Shown piece after piece: positions 42,219-50,439 of a stretch of 64,000 bases of DNA. The number at the start of each line of letters is the position of its first letter. Within the stretch, counting starts at the first letter, position 1. The notes under the pieces are model-generated. The model was not told the origin of the DNA. It saw only the letters and a program-made list of their open reading frames with translations, and ran no database searches. Source of the stretch: Methanoregula sp. UBA154 (GTDB lineage Archaea; Halobacteriota; Methanomicrobia; Methanomicrobiales; Methanospirillaceae); the NCBI GenBank assembly GCA_002502245.1, contig DAPW01000032.1:62001-126000 (forward strand). The letters are read 5' to 3'. The translations under genes were made by a program, and so were the position numbers.

Positions 42219-42250
42219 TTGTTCACCAATCGTACGGTTGCAGTACTATA

Positions 42251-42280
42251 ATTACTCATATGCGCAAAAAGATTTAAAAC
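42251..42280 (-). promoter_or_regulatory. Shared promoter element 4 (Cys/His-rich gene; possibly also the divergent MBL gene)
   Basis: The exact 16-mer ATTACTCATATGCGCA at 42251-42266 is followed by GATTTAAAAC at 42271-42280. The near-symmetric TTTAAA box could also serve the plus-strand MBL gene, whose ATG is about 70 bases away. Confidence 0.8.
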
Positions 42281-42351
42281 CTTATGGTACGGGCACTTTT
42301 TCAGGACCCCGAAACGAAACACCTATTCCCCGACCAGCCTGATGGTTCTTT

Positions 42352-43203
42352 ATGAACACGCGGCTCTCACTCACCGTCCTTGTCGATAACACCACCCTCA
42401 CGGACCATGATTTCTTAGGTGAAGCCGGCCTCTCTTTTCTTCTGGAAACCGGTGGAAAGAAGATCCTCTTTGATACCGGGTTAACGGGGCTGTTCCTTGC
42501 CAATGCGGAGAGGATGGGAACCGGCTTTTCAGATCCTGATGTCCTCGTACTCTCGCACGGGCACATTGATCATACGGGGGGGCTTGTCCCGCTTGCCCGG
42601 TACCTGGCGCAGCGCATGCCGGATGAAAATCAGCAGAGGGTGCCGGAACTCATCGCCCACCCCCGCTGCTTCTGGCCCAAAGAAAAAGAGGGCCGGAAAA
42701 ACGGCTCGGTCATGGATGAGGTGGATGCGGGGCGGCATTTTCGGGTAAACCTGTCCGAAAATCCGGTCTGGATCACCGAAAATCTTGTTTTCCTGGGGCA
42801 AATCCCCCGGCAGTTCGCATTCGAGCAGACGGTTCCGGGGACGCGGATGATTCAGCGTCCTGACGGAAGCCGGGAACCCGACCAGTTACTCGATGACTCC
42901 GCTCTCGCGTATCGTTCCGGTGACGGGCTGGTGATTATTACCGGCTGCTCGCACGCGGGCATATGCAATATCACGGAGTACGCCCGGGAAGTCTGCGGGG
43001 AGAAGGGGGTTATCGATATCATCGGCGGCCTCCATCTCCTCTCCCCACCACCGGAGCGGCTGGAAAGGACCGGCATGTATCTCGGCGGGCTCTCCCTCAA
43101 AGGCCTGCATGCCTGTCACTGTACGTCGCTTCCGGCGAAGATCGCGCTTGCGGCCCATTGTCCGGTACGGGAAGCAGGTGTCGGAATGAAACTGGCGTGG
43201 TAG
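42352..43203 (+). CDS. MBL-fold metallohydrolase (dihydropteroate ribofuranosylaminobenzene synthase-like family)
   Basis: Encodes 283 residues. The zinc motif is SHGHIDHTGG (His69, His71, Asp73, His74), with GCSHAGICNITEYA and a terminal HCTS as further metal ligands. Archaeal proteins of this length with GEAGLSFLLETGGKKILFDTG near the start belong to the group annotated as 7,8-dihydropterin-6-methyl-4-(beta-D-ribofuranosyl)-aminobenzene-5'-phosphate synthase, but the activity of most members is untested. It diverges from the element-4 operon. Confidence 0.85.
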   Translation: MNTRLSLTVLVDNTTLTDHDFLGEAGLSFLLETGGKKILFDTGLTGLFLANAERMGTGFSDPDVLVLSHGHIDHTGGLVPLARYLAQRMPDENQQRVPELIAHPRCFWPKEKEGRKNGSVMDEVDAGRHFRVNLSENPVWITENLVFLGQIPRQFAFEQTVPGTRMIQRPDGSREPDQLLDDSALAYRSGDGLVIITGCSHAGICNITEYAREVCGEKGVIDIIGGLHLLSPPPERLERTGMYLGGLSLKGLHACHCTSLPAKIALAAHCPVREAGVGMKLAW

Positions 43204-43285
43204 GATCACGGGGATTGCGTCACGGAACTCCGTTACCGGAGACCGGGAAATCCTTATTACCTCCCGGCAAGACTGTTGATCTATC

Positions 43286-43774
43286 ATGGCCACAAAGGAA
43301 GTCTTCCACGGCGTTCCGGGCATTTTGCGCCCGTTCAAGGAGTTTATTGAGTCGAAGGGACTGAAAAAAGGCGACCAGGTTCTCTATTACGGCGTCCCGG
43401 GTACCTGTACCCCGTTTGTGGAGCTGCTTGGGTTCGCCGTCCGTTCGCTCGAGCTGGAACAGGTCTTTGTCCCGTACGTGGATGAGAAAAAAGCCAATAT
43501 AATGCAGAATGTCCCCGATATCGGGATGCAGGTTCGGGTTGCGCCGGTAAATCTGAATCCCCGGGCGATTGTTGTCATGGGCGGGCTTTCCATGCCCAAC
43601 GTGCCGATAAAAGCGGAGCAGGTGAAGGCAGTTATTGACAAGCATACCGGCGCAATGGTGATCGGTGTCTGCTTTATGCACATGTTCGAGAAAGCCGGGT
43701 GGATGAACACGATCACCTTCGACTGCGTTATCGATGCAACTATCGACCCGGTCGAGGTTACGAAAAAAGGCTGA
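43286..43774 (+). CDS. Conserved methanogen protein, DUF2124-like
   Basis: Encodes 162 residues. The pattern LRPFKEFIESKGLKKGDQVLYYGVPGTCTPFVELL and IVVMGGLSMPNVP with VCFMHMFEKAGW fits a small family found in methanogens (DUF2124, from memory). No catalytic motif is evident. Its 3' end faces the mcr operon across the G-rich repeat region. Confidence 0.75.
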   Translation: MATKEVFHGVPGILRPFKEFIESKGLKKGDQVLYYGVPGTCTPFVELLGFAVRSLELEQVFVPYVDEKKANIMQNVPDIGMQVRVAPVNLNPRAIVVMGGLSMPNVPIKAEQVKAVIDKHTGAMVIGVCFMHMFEKAGWMNTITFDCVIDATIDPVEVTKKG

Positions 43775-44042
43775 TCCCAAAGCAGGTATCAGTAATAAAA
43801 AACGATTTTTTCTTATAATAAGGATAGCATTTCCAGGATCCCGTTGACTCAATGGGAGTGATTTCGTTACCGTATTGGGTAAAAGATCCTGTTGTCCGGT
43901 GTGCTGACTGAGGAAATACCCTCACGGTCAGCACTTCATGCGACTGGATGACATTCCGGTTGTTGAAGCGGGAGGGATTCCCTGTCTTGTGCAGGGACTG
44001 GCGAGGGGGACCTCCCACAAAAAAAATGGGGGGGAGGGGGAA

Positions 44043-44172
44043 GGGTACCCCTCCGGGCCGGAGAGGGGGGACTACCCCCCTCCCTTTTTGTGAGCCTGAA
44101 AGAACAGGCTCCGTCGCAGACTCCACAGGAACCAAACCCAGCGTTCATACAACGGAGGGGGGGTGGTCCCCC
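44043..44172. repeat. G-rich direct repeat, copy A
   Basis: Runs from GGGTACCCCTCCGGGCCGGAG through TGAGCCTGAAAGAACAGGCT to GGTGGTCCCC. It holds the 7-base-pair inverted repeat GAGCCTG/CAGGCTC. Copy B starts 190 bases later, with a few substitutions and one single-base length difference in a C run. Confidence 0.85.
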
Positions 44173-44232
44173 TCCAGCTGAGATGGCGGGTGGCGGGTGG
44201 TGACTTCTCTTTGAGAACGGAGGGGAGGGGGA

Positions 44233-44361
44233 GGGTACCCCTCCGGGCCGGAGCGGGGGGACTACCCCCTCCCTTTTTGTGAGCCTGAAAGAACAGGCTC
44301 CGTCGCAGACTCCACAGGAACCGAAGCCAGCGTTCATGCAACGGAAAGGGGGTGGTCCCCC
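44233..44361. repeat. G-rich direct repeat, copy B
   Basis: Same order as copy A, including the GAGCCTGAAAGAACAGGCTC hairpin and the GACTCCACAGGAACC core. A third, shorter trace follows at about 44404. Confidence 0.85.
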
Positions 44362-44572
44362 CCTTGTCATGGCTGGAGGATTGGGGGGATGGTCTCCCTC
44401 CGTGAGCGGGGGACTACCCTGCTTCTCCCACGGTATCGGTAAGAGACGGGGATGAACGACAGGAACGTGAGAATAGGTAAGGGGATCCGTGAGATACGGT
44501 TCGCGGCTGTCAGCACTAACATCTACTATGCACGGTCAGCGATAACGAAAATATCCTTGAATGAAAAACCCC

Positions 44573-44586
44573 AAAAAAAAAGTGTT
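44573..44586 (-). terminator. T9 terminator of the mcr operon
   Basis: On the minus strand AACACTTTTTTTTT lies about 10 bases after the mcrA stop codon. The AACACT8 core is the same as after mtrH. Confidence 0.7.
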
Positions 44587-44595
44587 GGATTGATC

Positions 44596-46284
44596 TTACC
44601 TTGCCGGGATGATCAGTGAGCGCTCGCCTGCGGGCATGAACTCGCGGATTGCACCCTTTGCAAACTCGCGGCGGATTTCGGAGAAGTCGAACTTCAGCGA
44701 CGGGTCTGCGAACGTGATCTTCATCAGCGGGGACAGGGTCCAGGCATCTCCACGTGCAATGTGGGCTGAGCCGGCGATTGCGGCGTATTCTCCCTGGTGT
44801 CCGACGTTCATTGCATAGTTGGGGTAGTTCGGTCCACGGAGCTCGCCGAGTAATCCCTCGTCGGGCCTGATTGACATGGAGTTTGCGGAACCGCACTGGT
44901 CCTGCAGGTCGTAGCCGAAGAAGCCGAGACGTGACCAGCCTTCCTTGTGCATGAGCATGGACAGGTACCAGCCGTTCAGGCCGGCGTTGGAGTTTGCCGT
45001 TGCCATTGCACAGGAAATACCTGATGCTGCTGCAAGGACGGATGCACGCTGGGAACCGCCGAAGTGGCTCTCGAGGGCAGTCGGGTAAGTCTCGTACTGC
45101 TCCATACCGTAGAGGTTGACCTCGGTTGCGATGTCGCTGACGACTTCCTGGGTTCCCTTTGCCTTGCCGATGCCACCGTGTTTCTTCTTGACATAGTCAA
45201 TACCGTATTCGGTGTAGTCGTCAAGGATGTTGTCGGTGTATGCAGCGGTTGCATACTGGGTGAACCCGACGCCACCAGACATGTAGGATCCGAGCCAGAT
45301 CTGGTCGAAGAGCATCGTGCCTGCGGCAACGATCTCAAGGGCATTCTTTACCGGGTCGTTGGGATACTTGCGGTCTGACTGGACCATGTCGCAGAAGTGT
45401 CCGAACTTGATGCCACCTGGCTCGTTCGGGCCACGTGCACGGCGGGCGGGCAGGATGTCTGCCATCTGGATAACACCGGCGTGCTTTGCGGCGAATGCGA
45501 GGTCAGCGACTGCTGCCTCACCTGCGCACATCTTGTATGCGCCGATGAATGACATACCGATCTGCATCGCAGACCACCGGGAGGTGGTTCCACCATCGCA
45601 GGTCCTGGAAACGATTGTGGGGATGTGCACGGCCTGCCACATCGACTTTCCGACGGCTGCCTTCAGCTGTGCTGCCTGCTTTGCCGGGAAGAGCTTGTCG
45701 ACGTTGAGCACGAACTGGGGCTCGAGGTCGTCTGCCATCTCGTCGTCGCCTGTGAAGACCTTGACGTAACAGTCGTCCACGAGTGACGGGTGGGTCTCGA
45801 CCATGTGTTCCTGAACAACGGCTGCACCGGGCATTGCGTGGTTCAGCACGTGGAGGTACTCGTTGATGGTCTCAGGGGTGACTTCCTTGCCGAGACGCTT
45901 CTGTAAGGTGCCGTGGGCGAGGTCGAGGCCGACAATGATTGTCCGGCGGATGTCGTCCCACATCTGCTGCATGGCAGCGTTGTTGACGAAGTGCAGGTCG
46001 TCGCCTTCCACGAAGACACCCGTGGTGCTGACTTCGTAGGTTGTCAGCTGGCGCTGGCCGAGCGGGATACCGCCGCAGTGGCAGCGCTTGGGGTCGTACA
46101 TGGAGATGCCGCGGTCCATCTCGGCCTTCTTACCGGCCTTCATGAACTCCATCTTACGGGGGGACTGCTCAAGACCCTTGCGCTCGAAGACGGTGGACAT
46201 TGCCTGCGGGTCTTCCGCAAACTTGGTCTTCATTGCCTTCAGGAAGAGCTTCTGGGTTCTCTCGATCTTTGCTGATTTTGCCAT
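44596..46284 (-). CDS. mcrA: Methyl-coenzyme M reductase subunit alpha
   Basis: Encodes 562 residues, standard for McrA. McrA makes methane and the CoM-CoB heterodisulfide at coenzyme F430. The region GFFGYDLQDQCGSANSMSIRPDEG contains the sites that are modified in the family (thioglycine, didehydroaspartate, methylcysteine), and GGVGFTQYATAAYTDNILDDY is the common primer-site region. It is the last gene of mcrBDCGA, starting 2 bases after the mcrG stop. Confidence 0.99.
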   Translation of the reverse strand: MAKSAKIERTQKLFLKAMKTKFAEDPQAMSTVFERKGLEQSPRKMEFMKAGKKAEMDRGISMYDPKRCHCGGIPLGQRQLTTYEVSTTGVFVEGDDLHFVNNAAMQQMWDDIRRTIIVGLDLAHGTLQKRLGKEVTPETINEYLHVLNHAMPGAAVVQEHMVETHPSLVDDCYVKVFTGDDEMADDLEPQFVLNVDKLFPAKQAAQLKAAVGKSMWQAVHIPTIVSRTCDGGTTSRWSAMQIGMSFIGAYKMCAGEAAVADLAFAAKHAGVIQMADILPARRARGPNEPGGIKFGHFCDMVQSDRKYPNDPVKNALEIVAAGTMLFDQIWLGSYMSGGVGFTQYATAAYTDNILDDYTEYGIDYVKKKHGGIGKAKGTQEVVSDIATEVNLYGMEQYETYPTALESHFGGSQRASVLAAASGISCAMATANSNAGLNGWYLSMLMHKEGWSRLGFFGYDLQDQCGSANSMSIRPDEGLLGELRGPNYPNYAMNVGHQGEYAAIAGSAHIARGDAWTLSPLMKITFADPSLKFDFSEIRREFAKGAIREFMPAGERSLIIPAR

Positions 46285-46286
46285 GT

Positions 46287-47048
46287 TCAGGCCTCCTTTG
46301 GCATGAAGCCGTATTTAACTCTCAGTTCGTGAATACGGGTGATATACTCAACGTATTCGGGGTCGTCGCGGAACCCGATGCCAACCATCGAGTGGAACAT
46401 CGTGGTGTTTGCCTTGAGCCACTTTGCGTCCTGTGCCTTGCCGACCTTGACTTCTGAGTCCAGCGGTACGCCGACCTGGTCCTTGATGTACTTGATCGAG
46501 CCCTTGTCCATGACAAAGCGCTGGAGCATGTCGAACATCATGCCGTTCTCATCGAGACGGAGGGAGTGCCCGTGCACCGTGCAGCCACGGATACCGGTGA
46601 GTGCAGCGTCAAAGAGCTCGGTGTTGACGAGTTCCTTTGCATACTTCTCGAGGTCGCGTTCGCGGCACTCGATGATCTGACGGCCTGAGAGGGTACCCGG
46701 GTCAATGCCGCGGAAGCGGTATGCCTCGACGTAGGACCTCTGGTAGGGCTGGCAGGGTGCGTTGTACATCGAGTCGGTGAACTGGATGTAGCGTACGCGG
46801 TCGCCGGCCTTTGCACCGTCGGTGGGGGTAACCAGCTTGCGGATTGGGCATGCGGGCTCCTGCTGCTCTGCGAGCGGCGGGTGTGCACTCTTATAGGCTG
46901 AGCCGGGTGCACGGTGTCCCATGACGAGGACAATGTCCTTGTCGGAGACATCCCGGAGCTTTGCGAGCTTGTGGTCCGGGTTCATCTGCTTGCGCCGGTT
47001 CTCGGCGACATGAGACTGGCCGGGACCAAACTGGGGTTTATATGCCAT
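46287..47048 (-). CDS. mcrG: Methyl-coenzyme M reductase subunit gamma
   Basis: Encodes 253 residues. MKPQFGP-type start (MAYKPQFGPGQSHVAENRRK), VLVMGHRAPGSAYKSAHPPLAEQQEP and RIRYIQFTDSMYNAPCQPY-like segments identify McrG. It forms the alpha2-beta2-gamma2 enzyme with McrA and McrB and contributes to the F430 pocket. Confidence 0.98.
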   Translation of the reverse strand: MAYKPQFGPGQSHVAENRRKQMNPDHKLAKLRDVSDKDIVLVMGHRAPGSAYKSAHPPLAEQQEPACPIRKLVTPTDGAKAGDRVRYIQFTDSMYNAPCQPYQRSYVEAYRFRGIDPGTLSGRQIIECRERDLEKYAKELVNTELFDAALTGIRGCTVHGHSLRLDENGMMFDMLQRFVMDKGSIKYIKDQVGVPLDSEVKVGKAQDAKWLKANTTMFHSMVGIGFRDDPEYVEYITRIHELRVKYGFMPKEA

Positions 47049-47055
47049 TGTTTTA

Positions 47056-47691
47056 TCACTCCAATGTTTCCTTTTTTTTCACGATTCGCATTACTGACGA
47101 AATGACTTCTGCCATCTTCTCTCGCGTAGGGGTCTGTCCCCGTGTCACGCCGCTGACAATGGCCATCACCGTACCCTTCGTACGGATCCGGTCAGCAGGT
47201 GGCATCACGACGGAGGTCTTCACGCCCTCCTTTGCGAGGTCCTCGAAATCAACAGGGCACTGGGAAACAACAACCGCCTTCACATCACAGGCTGAAAGAA
47301 TAAACCTCACCTTGTGCACCACGTGGGAACGTACGTTCCCGTGGTGAAGGATGGCGACTTTGTGTTTCTCTATCTGTGCGATCTCCTTGTCGGTAAGCCC
47401 CATGGAAGCGCCGAGGACGCCACCGGCAATTTTCGGTGCATCCGGCGGCACGCCGCTGCCGGCATACAGTACCAGCGTGCTGATACTGTATTCGACGCCC
47501 TGTTGCCGCAAGCCTGAGGTGATATCGCACACCGGTTTTGTCACGTGGCGGCGTCCGGGAGACATCCCGACCACAATGACATCCGGGTACCGGCACTCGG
47601 AGATGGTGCCCCGCTGGGCAATGCCGCCTCCTTTACCCATGCCCATCGCCTCGCGGCAGTCAACAACCTGGGTTACTCGTCCAATCGGCAT
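47056..47691 (-). CDS. mcrC: Methyl-coenzyme M reductase operon protein C
   Basis: Encodes 211 residues. Family segments include IGRVTQVVDCREAMGMGKGGGIAQRGTISE and VIVVGMSPGRRHVTKPVCDI. McrC has been found in the MCR activation complex with AtwA and related proteins. It lies between mcrD and mcrG, 2 bases after mcrD. Confidence 0.96.
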   Translation of the reverse strand: MPIGRVTQVVDCREAMGMGKGGGIAQRGTISECRYPDVIVVGMSPGRRHVTKPVCDITSGLRQQGVEYSISTLVLYAGSGVPPDAPKIAGGVLGASMGLTDKEIAQIEKHKVAILHHGNVRSHVVHKVRFILSACDVKAVVVSQCPVDFEDLAKEGVKTSVVMPPADRIRTKGTVMAIVSGVTRGQTPTREKMAEVISSVMRIVKKKETLE

Positions 47692-47693
47692 GA

Positions 47694-48164
47694 TTATTTT
47701 GTTCCCTGAATGATGACGGGTTTTGATTTACTGCTGGGATCAGCCATCCCGAGGATGTCTTTGTCCGCGTCCGGGCCATACTTGCAGTAATCGACAAGTG
47801 ATGGCGTGGTCTTCATATACCTGCCTTCCTGGATGCGGAAGGTCCAGTGGGTGAAAACCGCTTCGCACGCAGCTTGCAGTGCGGGGATAATCTCGCGGTT
47901 CTCCAGCTCGAGCAGAATTGTCCCTACGTGGACCTGGAGGGGTATCTCCTGGTCGCCGACATGGATGGTCTTCCTCATGGTATGAGGATTGGCCAGGCCT
48001 TTGGCGGGTCCGTACGTTACGGTAGCAGGAAGGTTTGGTCCATTAAGGACCATACGCCTGATACCGGGGATCTCGATCAGCTTGTTCAGCAGGCGTTCTG
48101 TTGTCTCGGGGTTAAGCAACCGCTCGGTTGAGATCCTGCACTGGGGGAACGTGGCTTCGGTCAT
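47694..48164 (-). CDS. mcrD: Methyl-coenzyme M reductase operon protein D
   Basis: Encodes 156 residues: FPQCRISTERLLNPETTERLLNKL and RMVLNGPNLPATVTYGPAKG are typical. McrD binds MCR and is thought to be an assembly or activation chaperone. It follows mcrB after 17 bases. Confidence 0.96.
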   Translation of the reverse strand: MTEATFPQCRISTERLLNPETTERLLNKLIEIPGIRRMVLNGPNLPATVTYGPAKGLANPHTMRKTIHVGDQEIPLQVHVGTILLELENREIIPALQAACEAVFTHWTFRIQEGRYMKTTPSLVDYCKYGPDADKDILGMADPSSKSKPVIIQGTK

Positions 48165-48181
48165 TCGTGTCCTGAATGGGC

Positions 48182-49495
48182 TTAAATGCCCTTTGCTACT
48201 GCCTGGATCGGCTTCTTGAATGCATCGAGCTGGCCGAAGGTGTCCTGGTAGATCTTCGAGGTCGCTTCGGGGCCGAACATCTGGGTACCTGCATCAAGAC
48301 AGCATGCTGCAACGATACAGGGCATACCGACACCGGCTGCGTGACGGGTAACGACGTGGTTACCGTTGAATCCGCCGGGGCCGCCGCCACCGTAGATGGA
48401 GTGGCTGAAGAAGGAGAAACCGACTGCGACACCCATGGTACGACCGAAGTCGGAGCCTGGGAGGCCGGTCTCGTGCTCGAGCAGGTCGTTGAAGTAGAGC
48501 AGGGTTGCGGAAACTGCCTGTGCGAAACGGCCGGCACCACAGTTAACCATGGTTGCTGCAAGGGTTCCTGCGGATGCGTAGGCGTTCCAGAGCATCGGGT
48601 CCTTGGTCTCGTAGAAGATGTAGCCGCTCTTGCCCTTCTTGCCTGCCTTGATGACCTTGTCCTCAATGGCACGCTCGACAAGGCTCTGTACGACCGTACC
48701 GATGGTACCGGTCTTGCCGTTCTTCTTGACGAGGTCGTAGACCATGTTGTTTGCGTTGAGTCCCTGGTATGCGTAGAGCAGGAGCTGGGCACGCTCGAAC
48801 GGGCCGATTGCCATACCCATCTCGAACTCGCCGGCCTGTTCAAAGGTCGAGCAGAGTGCTGCACCCTGCATGGCGTTCCGGTGGGTCATCATTGCCGCAT
48901 GGTTTGCGGGAATGTTCCTGAGTGCGTAGCCGAGACCTTCGTTGTTCTGCGGGATGGACATGATCGTGACAATGTTGCCGCCGTCCATGCTCATGGTCTG
49001 CGGGTAGGTACCCCAGACTGCACTCTTGACATAGGAACCGTCGAACATGCCGACCTTGTACTGGTCAACCAGTGCATAGGTGGTGGCTGCTGCAACAGCG
49101 GTTGATGCCGCATCGTAGGTTGCTGCTGCCTCCAGGCGTGAAGTCGGGACCTCGACAAGGATCATCTTGCCGCCGCCGACCTTGGTGATCTTGGTGTTGT
49201 CACCATCGGTGACCTGGACCATGTCCTTGATCTTGGCTGAGAGTGCGTCGCAGTCCTTGACAACGCTGCAGCTCATGCTGCGGCCGAGGATCTGGTTCGA
49301 CTTGCCGCCGAATTTACCGGTCTTTAATGCTTCCTCGATACCTGCGAGGTTGACTGCTACGGTCCTCTTGGTGAGGTCGATGACATTGAGTGCACCCTTG
49401 TTGGTCAGCGGGCTGACCTTTTCAAGAGTAACATTGCTCTTTAAGAGCTTCCCCTCATCGTCGTAGAGGTCGATCGTGTCTTTGTATTTTGCCAT
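48182..49495 (-). CDS. mcrB: Methyl-coenzyme M reductase subunit beta
   Basis: Encodes 437 residues, the expected length. Conserved parts include YKDTIDLYDDEGKLL at the start, QNNEGLGYALRNIPANHAAMMTHRNAMQGAAL and GGGGPGGFNGNHVVTRHA. It is the first gene of the operon, with a GGAGGAATT-like ribosome binding site upstream. Confidence 0.99.
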   Translation of the reverse strand: MAKYKDTIDLYDDEGKLLKSNVTLEKVSPLTNKGALNVIDLTKRTVAVNLAGIEEALKTGKFGGKSNQILGRSMSCSVVKDCDALSAKIKDMVQVTDGDNTKITKVGGGKMILVEVPTSRLEAAATYDAASTAVAAATTYALVDQYKVGMFDGSYVKSAVWGTYPQTMSMDGGNIVTIMSIPQNNEGLGYALRNIPANHAAMMTHRNAMQGAALCSTFEQAGEFEMGMAIGPFERAQLLLYAYQGLNANNMVYDLVKKNGKTGTIGTVVQSLVERAIEDKVIKAGKKGKSGYIFYETKDPMLWNAYASAGTLAATMVNCGAGRFAQAVSATLLYFNDLLEHETGLPGSDFGRTMGVAVGFSFFSHSIYGGGGPGGFNGNHVVTRHAAGVGMPCIVAACCLDAGTQMFGPEATSKIYQDTFGQLDAFKKPIQAVAKGI

Positions 49496-49833
49496 TTGAA
49501 TTCCTCCAAATTTTCCTTTAACCGCGATACAGTACTGTCAGTGAGCGAAAGTATACCCTATCAGGGATACTGGTAATGAGTGAAAGTCGCTATTGCACGT
49601 CCCCTAAGATGGGACATTGAATAATTCCCAAGTTTTCCATATAAGTATTCCTATTTTATCCCGGAATTAAATTATATTAATCGGAAGGAATATTAAAGAA
49701 AAATGAAGGAATGTTCAAATACTACATATCTATCCCATTTCATTGTTTTACGCAGTATTATGAATATTTAAAAACGTGTTACGAATTCTGACGTTCTTCC
49801 CAAATTCTTCTGATTTTCTGGTGCGCTCTATAT
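49496..49833 (-). promoter_or_regulatory. mcr operon promoter and leader region
   Basis: The stretch is strongly AT-rich. Two TATA candidates exist on the minus strand: TTTAAATATT at 49763-49772 (leader of about 240 bases) and CTTATATGG at about 49639-49648 (leader of about 120 bases). Both would give a leader much longer than usual for an archaeon, as at mtr. I cannot tell which is used. Confidence 0.5.
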
Positions 49834-49885
49834 AAAAAGGGTGGGGTTGAGAACCTGCCCGGACGCAGGAATTCAACCGGTTCTC
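49834..49885 (-). terminator. Hairpin plus T5 terminator of the hdr operon
   Basis: On the minus strand GAGAACC and GGTTCTC (plus-strand 49849-49855 and 49879-49885) form a 7-base-pair stem with an inner CCTGC/GCAGG pair, followed by T5 at 49834-49838. It lies about 95 bases after mvhD. On the plus strand the same A run reads as CTATATAAAAAGG, which could alternatively be a TATA box. Confidence 0.55.
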
Positions 49886-49980
49886 TCATACCCTGATACC
49901 GGTTTGCAGTGCATCTTCTGGTGCGATGGATCGTTCCGGTACTGGTAAAAATTTATGACGGGAGAGCCCGTCGTATCCGG

Positions 49981-50439
49981 TTATTTCTTGAACTCAGTGA
50001 TGGGGCTTGGTCCGAGCTCGCGTACCATGTTGACCACATCGGTAACGACGGCTCCCCACTTTGCACCTTCGGATGCCGATACGAAGGTCATCCGGAAGCG
50101 GCGGTCGTCGAGGCCGATGCTCTTCATCAGGCGCTTGACCATGAACATGCGCTTGGCTGCCTTGAAGTTGCCCTCAAGGTAGTGGCAGTCACCGAAGTGG
50201 CAGCCGGAGACGAGCACACCGTCCGCACCGTCGGCAAATGCCTTCAGGACAAAGAGCGAGTCGATACGTCCCGTGCACATGACACGGACAATCCGGATGT
50301 CAGGCGGGTACTGGATACGGCCGCCACCGGCAAGGTCTGCACCGGCATAGGAACACCAGTTGCAGACGATACCCTGGATCTTGGGTTGCCAAATACCGGG
50401 GCCTCTCTCGGGAATTGCGAAGTTTCCTGGTGCAGACAT
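49981..50439 (-). CDS. mvhD: F420-non-reducing hydrogenase iron-sulfur subunit D (MvhD)
   Basis: Encodes 152 residues. The family pattern is CNWCSYAGADLAG, VMCTGRID and SGCHFGDCHY; the cysteines bind a [2Fe-2S] cluster. MvhD passes electrons from a hydrogenase or formate dehydrogenase to HdrA. The mvhA and mvhG hydrogenase genes are not next to it, so the electron donor must be encoded elsewhere. It overlaps the hdrA stop by one base. Confidence 0.95.
   Translation of the reverse strand: MSAPGNFAIPERGPGIWQPKIQGIVCNWCSYAGADLAGGGRIQYPPDIRIVRVMCTGRIDSLFVLKAFADGADGVLVSGCHFGDCHYLEGNFKAAKRMFMVKRLMKSIGLDDRRFRMTFVSASEGAKWGAVVTDVVNMVRELGPSPITEFKK

Larger units (their letters stand above)
43775..44572. 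other. Non-coding stretch with G-rich direct repeats
   Basis: No gene is supported. Open frames here are read-through of G/C-run repeats. Two repeat copies of about 130 bases and a third fragment near 44404-44430 (GAGCGGGGGACTACC) are present, with many runs of four or more G. The stretch separates converging transcripts. Confidence 0.6.

Noticed and set aside
43936..44370. A 144-residue Pro/Gly-rich frame with an internal duplication
   Set aside because: The apparent repeat protein is a translation of the G-rich DNA repeat; frames on both strands stay open because of homopolymer runs.
48176..49105. A 309-residue plus-strand frame opposite mcrB
   Set aside because: Antisense to mcrB; no start context and no family features.
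49827..49840. Plus-strand TATA box (CTATATAAAAAGG) for a small RNA
   Set aside because: No plus-strand gene or structured RNA follows; the same bases better explain the T5 run of the minus-strand hdr terminator.
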